Assembly: GCA_037783415.1 (NCBI GenBank)
Contig: JAZGTN010000005.1
Location: 992,001-1,056,000 of the forward strand
From: Leptasterias polaris
Lineage: Eukaryota > Echinodermata > Asteroidea > Forcipulatida > Asteriidae
DNA length: 64,000 nt
Direction of reading: 5' to 3'
Position numbers and translations under genes: made by a program. The number at the start of each line of letters is the position of its first letter. The stretch's first letter is position 1. Under the pieces are notes generated by a model. That model was not told the DNA's origin. It did not search any database and saw only the letters and a list, made by a program, of their open reading frames with translations. This document shows positions 11,175-23,000 of this stretch, piece by piece.

Positions 11175-11589
11175 AATTGGCACAGACACATTGGTCAAAC
11201 ATCCCTTGCATATAGAAGAAATGCGGTAATCATAATCACCAACCCTGATACAGTGATAGCTTTTGTTTGGACACTTAATTTGCCATGTTCAGATGTTCAG
11301 ATAAGAGTTATTGTGAGAAGCTTTTATGACTGCGGCAGCTAGATTACATGTTTTACATAATTATGCGTGTAATTAATTAAAAATCTGTCAAAATGATGTA
11401 AACCTTCCTAGGCTTATTTTTGTAAAATGCAACCCAAATGTCAATATCAAAAGTAGGGTATTTTAGTTATCAGTTTTAATTTGTGGTAATTAAATGACTT
11501 CTTAGTTAAATTTGGCACTGTTAATGTGTTTCTTCAGTAAAACAAAATGCTCATTGAGCGGACCATAGCCTTTCAATCCCTAAAAATAT

Positions 11590-12530
11590 TGTTGCACTTC
11601 CAATTTTGATTAAATTCAATTTTATTTGGATAAGGGCTGGCCTAAACCAAATTTTGAACCCCTGTTAACCTTTGTTCCCCCCCCCCCCCCCTTTGGCAAA
11701 TTGACACCACTTAAAACTTTCTTGAGTAGTTGATTTTGAGTCAGCACAGTGTAAGGTACACATTGGCACATGTTTTATCCTTGCACTCAAAATTTCGATT
11801 AAACGTGTAATTAGCGCTAATTAAGGGCCTTCTTAATTAGACTTGGCACCATTATTTATTTTCTTAAGTACGAAAATCATAGTCAGTGGACCATGGCCTT
11901 TCAATCCATGAAGAAATTTTGCTTGCACTCCAACATTTTCATTAAATCGAACTTTGACCTTTGTTGACCTTTGACCCTTTCTTAAGCAAAGATGGCACCA
12001 CTTAAAATTTTCTTAAGTAGTTAATTTTGAGTCAGCACAGTGTAAGGTACACGTTGACACATGTTTCATCCTTGCACTCAAAATTTCGATTAAACGTGTA
12101 ATTAGCGCTAATTAAGGGCCTTCTTAATTAGACTTGGCACCATTATTTATTTTCTTAAGTATGGAAATCATAGTCAGTGGACCATGGCCTTTCAATCCAT
12201 GAAGAAATTTTGCTTGCACTCCAACATTTTCATTAAATCGAACTTTGACCTTTGTTGACCTTTGACCCTTTCTTAAGCAAAGATGGCACCACTTAAAATT
12301 TTCTTAAGTAGTTAATTTTGAGTCAGCACAGTGTAAGGTACACGTTGACACATGTTTCATCCTTGCACTCAAAATTTCGATTAAACGTGTAATTAGCGCT
12401 AATTAAGGGCCTTCTTAATTAGACTTGGCACCATTATTTATTTTCTTAAGTATGGAAATCATAGTCAGTGGACCATGGCCTTTCAATCCATGAAGAAATT
12501 TAGCTTGCACTCAACATTTTCATTAAATCG
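11590..12530 (-). repeat. Right subterminal 291-bp tandem repeats
   Basis: Inverted copies of the left units: CAACATTTTCATTAAATC recurs at about 12220 and 11929, with the outermost copy near 12511. A diverged unit lies at 11520-11700 with a 15-C tract (11677-11691) replacing part of it. Confidence 0.9.
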
Positions 12531-12699
12531 ACTTTTGGGGTGAGTTTAGGGGGCTCCCCCCTCCCAACGCACCACTCGGTGCACTTAAGAATTAACATTT
12601 TAAGGTTCCCCCGGGGGGTGCTGCATATCCCACACTTCAAACCTTTTGCACTAAATATTTTCAATAAACCCCGCCGGGCTCCCGGACTATATCGCGTTC

Positions 12700-13955
12700 A
12701 CGAGATACTGACATGTGTTAAGTGTATTGTATGTAAAGGTCACACGGCCGGGTACACGACCCGTATACGTCGTACAGACTGATGATCGTCGGTGTTGGTG
12801 GTTGTTTTAAGGTGAATATTTTGACGTTTTTTCTCTTTTTATTTTCTTTCATGCACAGCATAATTCCAAACAGTAATTGCGAACAGTAATTGCGATGACA
12901 GCTATGTCAATGTGGCTACACCACTTTACTGTCAATGTCAGTTGAGTTGTCTTCCAGTTGTGAATTTACAACATCACCATCATGACCATTACTCCTGACC
13001 ATCAAATCGCTAAGACAGAGACTGGAGAGCTCGACTAAAGTAAAAATGTCATATCCGACCCATGGACTTCGATCCCTGACCCCAGATCAAAAATACTATC
13101 CTTACCTGAGTGTCGGGAAAGGTTGACTCTTCTTATAATTACTACAGCCAGAAACAAACAGCGGCAGTTTGAACCATTCTCAAGGCTTCTCTAAAAAGAC
13201 TAAACATCTCATCTCAAAAGTGGCAGTCGGATACGGAACTTCAGAAGGGATTTCTTAGATTTGTTAAATCGTCAATCGATGTTGTTGTTGGATTTTATTT
13301 ACCTTTTGAAAACATTCGTTTTGAGGAATTTGTAGCTGTAATCAAACACTAAATTAATTGAATAAGTGACTTTGTATTCACCTTTTGAATAAGAAAAACT
13401 CTAGTGGACATTTCATCGCATGGGCATGGCCAGAACATGTAAAAAATACCCAGGGAAATGCTTGGAACTAAATTGGCGAGTAGCGTTGTCCATTGTCAAG
13501 ACTGCCAATGACTGCTCTATGATTGATGGAGTTGAAAATTGCTTATTTTTCAGGAAATGGCACTTTGCTATAATATTTTCACAAGAATAAATGTAAACTT
13601 GTATATATATGTGCAAACTGAAAGATCGGTTTTTAACATGGAACTGACCCAGGCTAAGTTGTGACTTGCAAGTATTTTATTTTCTGATGTATATTAGTTA
13701 ACTCAGTTCACATTTTAAGTTCATTTAAAAAATCTCATTTTGAATTGGTAAAAACAAAGATAAAATCCATGCTTCCCCCAAAGGTAAGTGGGCTGGGACG
13801 CTTACAGACACGTATTTTTTAATTTCACCTTACCCTCTACTTAGCATTAGTGATTAGGAAGTTGTGTATGACATAGCCTAGTAGTAATGGTAGGCCTACT
13901 TGATGTCTTCTACTTTCCAGTGATTACCAGCAAGCTCTGATCATTGTTGAGAACC
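12700..13955. other. MAO 5' flank
   Basis: About 1.26 kb between the inverted-repeat element and the MAO start codon. No TATA box in a convincing position, CpG island or upstream exon could be fixed. Transcription start and any 5' UTR intron remain unknown. Confidence 0.4.
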
Positions 13956-14004
13956 ATGTCTAACGGGAGGCGTGATGTCATTGTCATTGGAGGGGGAATC
14001 AGCG
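13956..14004 (+). CDS. MAO: MAO exon 1
   Basis: Residues 1-17. ATG in context GAACCATGTC; encodes the first beta strand and the dinucleotide-binding glycines ([11 protein letters not shown]). Donor GTGAGGCC. The Gly17 codon is split 1+2. Confidence 0.95.
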
Positions 14005-17000
14005 GTGAGGCCAGATACTACATTGTTCACTCATAATCTGTAGTAATTTATAAACCAAATCACCGATAAACAGATCAAAAAATCACAAGGAGATGGGATT
14101 TTAATTTTCAAGAATTTATTTTTCTTGGGGAAGGGTAAAGCCATATAGACTCAGTCTCTCATTCACAATCCACAGATCAAACTTACAGACGCCTGCCGCT
14201 TATCCTGTCTGCCATTTTGAGAGTTAAAATGTACACAAAGGAACTGACTCCCAAACTGGTGGAAATGGTAGACTTGCATTGTGCAGATCGAGTTGCAGTC
14301 TGCACTATTCAAGGGGTCAATACATTTATAAATCTTCAAAAGTATATTGGGAAACACAAGACTGCTGGACTTGTTCAGTTTTGGGGTTAGTGGAAAAGTG
14401 CTGAGTGAAATTACTGGACTCCAGCTGGTGGTCCAGCGGGTAATTCAAGCCCCTGTACATTGTACTGTTGGTTAAACTCGCAATCGACCAATCTTCAGTT
14501 TTCTCAAATTCGGTTTAGCCTAACTGTTTATAAAATAGGATGGTTCACCCAAGCTGAACCATGAAATATAACAATACTGTAAGTAGAATTAGTTCTCATC
14601 TCTCTAATAATGGAGGCTCCAAGTAATATGTTGTTCCAAATATTTGCCTTCAAAAAGGTCTATCTGCTGCAAAACTTCTCCAGGAGCAAGGCCAAAATGT
14701 CCTGGTGTTGGAGGCCAGGGACAGGGTGGGAGGTCGGACTTACACCTTAAGGGTAAGGAACAGTGTATGAGATTTACCAAGACCATGGTGTTTCCACATA
14801 CGCATCTTCAACATTTCACGGATTACGTACAATATACACATTATGTGTAAATGGCTAAACTATAGAGGGCGCTGTGACTTGTGTTTGGGAGAATAAATAG
14901 ACTACTTCGCAAATAATGGGAATGCATGTTATCCATGGAATGATGTGCATACTTTTCTTGTTAGTGATAAAGTTTGTCACTCTCTAGACCAGCATTCTCC
15001 TCATTTTGCGCGTACTGAGTATTTGCGAAGTAGTCTATAACAAGTCACAGAGCTCTCCATGGTTTATGTAATCCATCGAACATTGGTTGTGTGTACACGT
15101 GAACGAGCCATGAACGATGTTGGGGCCAAGACTTTATGGCTTGTCTTTCACTTTGTTTCCTTTTAGGGAGAAATTTTATGGGAACCCAAAAAGAGAGAAT
15201 ACATGTAGTACAAACACATTTTCAGTTTAATTTCTTTACTGTTAATTTACAGTACTTCTTCTTTTGTATGTCAGGATGACATTACATAATTCTGCTTGCC
15301 ATTGGCTATTCATTGCTTTGTTTCCTCATCAGGCCATGTTGATAGGGAATTGGTTAAGGATGTAATTATAATATTTCGGAACAAAGGCAAAGAAATATGG
15401 AAGATCTAATACCAGTTGTTGAGTTGCAATGTGAATACAAGAAGATGCTTGTTCTTTTATTGACCTCTGAACTTTAACCTTTGACATAACAATCTTGCAT
15501 GGTAACTTGTAAACAGAGGGCGCTATACAGATGTTACATCTCTCCCCTTTTTCAAGATTAAAATACTAATGATCTTTTGAACAAATGTTGAAACCAAACA
15601 ATTGGGAAAATAAATGTAGACAAAACTTTCTTTCAGTTGTTGAGAGATAAATAGTATGAGTGCATAAAAACTGTTGAATGGATTAAGTGTTGCTAATAAG
15701 TTTTTTTGCTTTTTGAAGATTACGACTTAAAGGCTTAACAGAAATATAGTAAAGTGCCATAGCAGAGTCATATAAAAGTTCAGAGTCATTTATTTTGGTT
15801 ATTTGTTGACAGTTACTGTTCGGGAGTTACACAAAGTCTTTGAACCTTGTTGGAGCATGTTTTTCGCGGGAGGGTCTGTTTGAGTTCACTGGTGGGGTTT
15901 GTTCGATCGGTGGCGTAGGTTCCTCCTTTCCTAGGAATTTCTTGCAATGAGAGACGTTGCGAGTTACAACATGGTGGTCATGTTGAGCAGTAATCATTGG
16001 GCCCTTTTTTTGAGTGACCGTATAATTATGGGCGAGGATGGTAAGGAGGGGTTGTTTTGCGGAGTGTGTCAAAGTTGACGAGAACAGTATCACCAACAGT
16101 AATAGTCGATGGTGTTGTGTGACGGCGTTTGTCTGCATGTTGTTTCATTTTTTGCTTTGCAAGTTCATCACGTTGGCGGAAGTCAGGGTGTCGGTCGCAA
16201 GTAGAGTTGTTTATCTGCGGGATCAGTGTGTTTATGTTGCGACCAAAGCGTGCAGCCGCTGGAGCAGTACCTGTGCTGCAGTGTGGGGTGGAGCGATATG
16301 CTCGGAGAAATGTCCAAAGTTCTTGTTTCCATGGCTTACCTTCAGCTTCGGCACAGCGTACAGCTTTTTTTTTGCGTTTTCATGAAATTTTCTGCCTGCC
16401 CATTTGCTTCAGGCCAGTGTGGAGTTATTTTTCGGTGGCGAAAACCGAGGTATTCTGAGAAACTTTTGAATTCTGCGCTGCTGAATTGAGCGCAGGATTT
16501 CAACACATGGGAATCTGAAATAATCATCTATGCACACAAGAAGGTAGTCTCCAGATACAAATGGTCCACAGAAATCAACACTTGCATTCTGCCAAGGATA
16601 TGCGGGAAGATCCGTCATTGACAAGGGTTCGCGTTTGTGCTCTTTAGTGGAAGATTGGCATGCGAGACAGTGCTTGACAAGTTCTTCCGCTTTCTGATCA
16701 ATATTTGGGAACCACACCTTCTCACGGAGTAGCGACTTTGTTTTTGATATTCCCTGATGACCAGAGTGGGCAAGACTGAGAACACGCTGTTGCAGAATGG
16801 TGGGGATGACAATACGTTGCTCGCGCAGGATTATTCCGCGGTCTGTCACTGTGATGTTTTCTCGAACAGCCCATATGGCGGGGTAGTTTTCTTTGAGTTT
16901 GAATCTTGCATGGTAACTTGTAAACAGAGGGCGCTATACAGATGTTACAGTAATCTTCTGCTGTACTGAAAATACATTATTCAGGCTTGTGATTTCTCAT

Positions 17001-20000
17001 GAATTTCTCAAAACCTCTGTGAGCCTTCAAAGATGTAAAGCAGTCTTGAAAAGGAGAGAGAAATAGTCCGCGTTATGTCCGAATCTGTAGTTTTGTATTT
17101 CTGGTGATGCTCTGGGTCTGTCAACTGCCAAAATAGGGCTAGAAAGCTTGGTTGGTAGAGCGCCGGCACGTTAATCCAGAGGTTGTTGGTTTAAATCCCG
17201 CTCTAGTCAATTTTTCTTTGTTCAACCCCAAATCATTTTGAATTTACCCAGTCATTTTCCCTTGTGGTTCATTATTTGAACCTCCTAAATTGTAACATCT
17301 GGGAGGTCTAGGGGAACCCGCAAGCCATTTTGAGGGAATTTTTACAAACGTCAAATCTCATCCCTGTATAATGAATGGATTTCTTAGTTGATCAAATTCT
17401 CAGTTGATCAAATTTATTAAAAGATCTTTCAAAGGTTATTTCTATAAATGAAATCTGACTGTTTCACCTTTTCCTTGAGTTTCCTTTACTAATTTGACTT
17501 GTAGGACCCTGCCTTTGAGTATCTGGATGTTGGTGGAACGTACATCGGACCCACTCAGAACAGGATCATCCGTCTGGCCAAGGAGTATGGAATTCAGAAC
17601 CAGATCGTGAACGAAGAGGAAAGAACAATTGAATTCAGAAATGTAAGTCATGCAAACAAAATTGTAGACTATTGGATTTGAGATCAAGTAAATCCCTTTG
17701 AACTCTTCTCAGGAAGGTTATTATAAGAATGACCTTTAATTGAAAAGGTGCATAGCTTTTGTGGGAACAGTAAAGATGTTCCCCACCCCCTTTTAAATTT
17801 GTTGTTGTACTCAAAATGCAAAAAAAGACCAGATTAAAGTACTTTTTCTTTTTTAAGGGATGTTGGCTTTGGCAGAAGCTAGAGCACTGCACTTTCACTT
17901 ATAAAACTGCAAGACACTTTGAGGGCCCACTTGGCTTGAAGAGGCACATAATAAGTACTATTAGTTATCACACAAGCGAGAGTGGAATAGGGAAAAATAT
18001 ATCGCTTCTGCATCCTAAATTCGGCAAGTCGAAGTCGTTGGCTAGGTGCAAATGCGTTATATTTGTCTGTATTCCATCAGCACTCCCAGCCTGTGTGTGA
18101 TAATAAATTTTTCTTCAAGTAAACCTGACGAATAGTTTGAAATAGCGCAATACGTGGAGTTGGAACAGCATGTTATAGAACGGGGTTTGATATGGCCCGT
18201 ACATTATAGGTTTATATCACACGCTTGTTGCTATGGATTGACCAATAAGAACTGAGGATTTGAGGAAGATAAATGTTATTTTTGTTATTTTTACTTACAG
18301 GGGAAGTCACATCCCTTCAGGGGAACTGTACCAGCGTTTCCCAATTTCTTGTCTTTACTGGATTCCAACAATGCCTTGAAGCTCATCGACACATATGGAG
18401 AGACGGTAAGCATCTTTCTTGTCTTAAAGATGCTACATGCTACCATGAAGATGGTCTTGTGTATTTGTAAAGAATGCATGGGCTGGGAATTGTTATTATT
18501 GTCACTTACAGAGCTTGAATCTTTAGGCGAAATCAACAAGACCGCATGGCTTGCAGCTCAAAATGTTTACTTGACCAGAATTTTTTTTCACAAGATCAGA
18601 ATCACGGTGTGGAAAACATTCTATGCAGTTAAACTTTCTACGCAGTTTTTAAACAAGCATTGAGAGAGGATTTATCTTGTCATGGGTTAGCTTCAGAGGG
18701 TTAAACTCTAAGTTGAATTGCATAAGTGAGCTTGATAGAAAATGACAACCTCAAGTTATTTTACTGTTCACTTACAATGCCTTGAACACAGATATGTGTA
18801 TTTTGGTTTAAATTATGAAATAATTTTTTGAATTGATATGTGGAAATTTAGTATTGAGAAAACCAAGTATCAGCATATTAATAAGTCTTGAAAATAGAAA
18901 ACCAAATTCCGGTTCATACTTTACGCAAATTACAAAAGCAAAGCGAATTTCTCTGCATCACATTTGGAAAACAGTGTGACATGATTTTGTGCGTCACATA
19001 TATTCCGCTTCGCATTCGCTTTTGCGTGAAGTATGAACCAGGTTTAACAGTGGCATGCCATATGCTGAGTGGGTTTGGGTTTGGGTCCCAGTCTTGACAC
19101 TTATGTCCTTCAGCAAGACACTTAACCAATGCTTTTTCCCTTGGATGGGACGCAAAGTTGTAGTTCCAGTGCGGTGTGAAATGTACTTAAAAAACGCAGT
19201 ATACTTATCGTTAAGAGAGGTGGTTAGCCCCAGTGTTTTGGCATGGTTTTCAATTCCATGCACACAACCGACCGTGCACATGTGACCCCTGAGAAGGGGT
19301 GTTGGTGCAGTATCCATCAAGATAAACAGTGAAATTGCTCATTTTTAGATTCCAGCTGCTGCACCGTGGGACTCGCCGAGGGCAGTAGAGTGGGACAGTA
19401 TCACGGTCAAAACGTGGATGGACGCAAACTGCTGGTGCGAATTCAGCAAGAGTTCCATCAATATTATTGTTAGGGCGGCATTCGCCACCGAGTCCTGCAA
19501 TCTATCTTTCCTGTTCTTCCTCTGGTACATCAAAGTTGGTGGAGGTAGGCAATATTACTAAAACTGTGTCACTGTTTTCATTGCTCATGCTTTTTTTAAT
19601 GACAAAAAGAAAAAATAAGTAATGGATCTGTCAATGGATCTTGTTAATAGATATGTATATTTAAGAATGTATATTTAAGAAGTCAAAACAACCGACAGTT
19701 GCTCCTGAGTGAGTGAGCACATTGCACAGCAGCTTGGTGAAGGTAAACTGTTGCTCATGTAACTTTGTTATCTTGTTAATGGATCTGTCTATTCAAGAAG
19801 TCTAAATAACCGACAGGTGCTCCTTGATTCAGTTTGACAATACATTTCATGTTGTTTTATTGTTTTGTATACTATAGGTGTGCTTCGATTTATGAGTACC
19901 ACAGATGGTGGTCAGGTTAGTCACAACTTTACTAACTTTTCCCCAGTCTGTCATTTTGCCAATGTTTTAGTCCCCCATGTATGCATTGTTCAACTCCCCT

Positions 20001-23000
20001 ACAAAGAAGATTGCATTTTCCCTAAATGTAGAGTCATAGATTGGTTTTTGTCAGCGTCATGCTGTTTTATAGGCAAAGTTATAAACAAAGATACAATAAA
20101 AGTCTCATGTGAAAGTTTCAGCTGAATACAGTGTCTATGCTGAGAAAAAAAGAAAAAAACTGTCAAGATATTTTCACACAAATGACGAATCCATCCACGC
20201 TTAGCGCGGTGACAGCGGGTACCAACCTTTCTCAAACAGTTTATACTATAAACAGTTGCAGTGCTTCTCACCAAGCAAGTTTTTATGGTCATTCATTTTT
20301 GGAGAACTTACCAATCTATGACCCCACCTTTAAATGAAATCACCATAATTTGTATTCCTTGTATTATACCTCCTTCAAAGCAATAATTGCATGTTTCTGT
20401 TCATGAGTAGGAAAGAAAATTTGTTGGCGGTTCGATGCAAGTGAGTGAGCGCATTGCACAGCAACTTGGTGAAGGTAAGCTGTTGGTCATGTAACTTTGT
20501 TATCTTGTTGTACGTACCAGGGCCAGATTTCATAGTTTGCTGCTTATACAGGATTGGTAGAGCTGACAAAACAGTCGCAAACAAAGTTCATGTTTTGTGT
20601 GATTAACCATATACATGAAATAACAAACCTGTGAAAATTTCAGCTCAATTGGTCATCGAGGTCACGAGAAAATAGTGAAAAGAGACCTTATGTGTTTTCT
20701 GTTTTTCAAACATCGAGTTTATTATCACGCGCGATAAAAACTATTGTTTTACTCATTTCTCAGAAACAATAGCATTTTAGGCAGAAATATTTTAAGGAAC
20801 CCTTTCTACCATTACTTACTTCAAATCATGTAAGTTATGTGTGAATCTGTGAACATTTGTGTTTTTCGATCTTACCAATAGTGTAAAAGGCCTTTAAGCA
20901 GAAAATATTGCAGTTTTATGTTTAGCAGAAATGATCAGGATACCAGTCATAAAACGTACATGTGGAATAGTTATTTGGCTGCTTTCCTTATTCTTGCAAG
21001 CATAATTTTTTGTGCTTAGCTAAATAGGGCCTCTATGTGAAATGTCTGCAACCCCTTATATAAAAATTGCATTAGATTAGATTTTTTTTAATCAATTCAA
21101 TTTGACATCTAAGTTTGTGTTGTAAGGAAGCAATCATCTTATAATATTTGTGATCACCCAATCTGCAGATAGTGTCTTCCTAAACCATGTAGTAGCAAGT
21201 GTGGAACAAACCAAAGACGGTGTTAAAGTAACAACTAGGGATGGTGCCGTATTTGAGGTAGAGTATTAAGTTGATGACTATTTTATAATCTGTGTGACTT
21301 TGACAAATCATTTCTCAGCAGTTCTTTCAAGAGGAGAAGGTCAAATAAAGGTAGTTTCCTAATAGATGTTCTTTTGCGGCTACGGCTAGATCGCTGTTTC
21401 AGCCATTACCAAATCATGGAGTTCAAGCCAAAAGCCACAGTCATTTGGCAAGTCACTCAGTTTAGACACAGCTGTAATCATTGGTAGCTGTAGTTGATAC
21501 GGTACTTGTCATCGTATGATTATTGTAGATATTTTTGACTACATTGGTTTGCAATTCAAAAATGCATTATCTTCAAAGCAGCCTCGAATACACACCCAAA
21601 ATACACAACAGACTCCCTTGATTTGCATGCCCAACCGATGTGGCCTCCGCTCGGAGAGTTACATAAAAATACATCGCACATTCAAACTTGCAGGTGACAA
21701 GGTCTCCCCAGTAGCTGGACCAAGATGCTGGAACTCACTACCTCTCAACATTCATTCATTCTCCTTTCATCAATTCAAACGTAAAAATTAGTTAGTGGCC
21801 TGACGTTTCGACCCTAGTAGAGTCTTTCAGTTTAGCCTTCGAGAAAGACTCTGCTAGGGTCGAAATGTCAGGCTAATTTTTTGCATTTATACCACAGGTC
21901 CTTTTGGTTGGTAAGCAGCCCATTGCAACCATTGGAACTGAACTGTATAAATGCTTGCATTGTTATTGTTATTTTCTGTGTTGTTTTAACAGGCAACGTA
22001 CGTGATAAGCGCAATGCCGATGGCACTTCTTGGACGGATCAATTTTCAACCACCCCTTCCTTGTTTAAAGAGTCAGGTAATGTTCAAAATTTCATTAAAA
22101 AACACCTTGTAATAAACCCAAATATTAGTATTAATGTTATTATTTTTTTATTGTGTACATTTGTATCAAGCTGAACTTAATTAGTGTATAAAAGTTGCAA
22201 GCATTACCAATAACACCTCCATATTTTTTCCTTTCACAAATTTGGTTTTCCCCTTCATATTCTAACGGTATCTTTCATTTTGCCACAAATTCTCATGTGT
22301 TCCTTTGATTTTGATTTGTGTATGATCACAGTTGATTCAGCACATGCCAATGGGCTCTGTTATCAAGACGTTTGTGTTTTACAAGACAAATTTTTGGAGA
22401 AATTTAGGTAAATATATTTATTTTATTTTATTGTTAACACTGTCTGATACATTATATTAAATAGACATTTACAAAAGAACCCAGTAGGTGAAAGGTTAAC
22501 CCATATCTGCCTTTCCTGTAGTAGAGCACACAAATGCTGTTAGTGCAGGGTAACCCGTATATGAACAAGAAGAGTGGGGGAACATGGAAAATGTATTTCA
22601 CATCAAACAGATTTGTGTACTCTTTTCAACAGTATACATTTTGTTGGGGTGTTGTAACAATCCAAAAAACTCCAAATTATCCGTGAATATGAATCACTCA
22701 AAAAGCCTGAATTTTCTCAGATGCAGCAAAGAAATCAAACAAGGTAACACTGTTTTAAAGGACACAGAATCAAAGTGATTTAATGATATAACTATCAACC
22801 ACTTCAAATACCGATTGGGTTTAACAAACGGACAGTGATTAAGTTAAACAAATGCAAGGCAGTAAATAATAATAGTTTATTGTAATGCGGACACGGGCAG
22901 GAACAGTGTTGATGTACTTTGACCAGTCAGGAGGATATGTGTTAATAGGCAAAAAGTGTAAATAGTCTTTAAAAATAACAAGTAATAAACCATAAGGGAA

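Larger units (their letters stand above)
6613..12688. mobile_element. 6.1-kb element with long terminal inverted repeats and subterminal 291-bp tandem units
   Basis: The termini AGTCCGGGAGCCCGGCGGGG and its exact complement end at 6613 and 12688. The arms continue inward through a GC-rich block (to about 6775 and 12535), then into tandem units of about 291 bp: about two and a half on the left (6775-7400) and two plus a diverged third on the right (11590-12530), in mirror orientation. The interior holds a perfect palindrome, a TTAA-flanked MITE, poly-G and poly-C tracts and a decayed LINE. No transposase or recombinase was recognised, so the superfamily is unassigned; target duplication is not clear (ATAT on both sides is possible). 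It fills the space between PEPD and MAO. Confidence 0.8.

Noticed and set aside
11020..11342. Frames with poly-Gly or poly-Pro around 11156-11174
   Set aside because: Created by the 19-G homopolymer; no other coding sign.
16038..16489. Plus-strand frames of 87-115 codons
   Set aside because: Antisense shadows of the minus-strand gypsy integrase remnant.
17131..17215. tRNA gene
   Set aside because: A and B boxes are present but the stems do not pair and a SINE tail follows; the other three copies share that tail.
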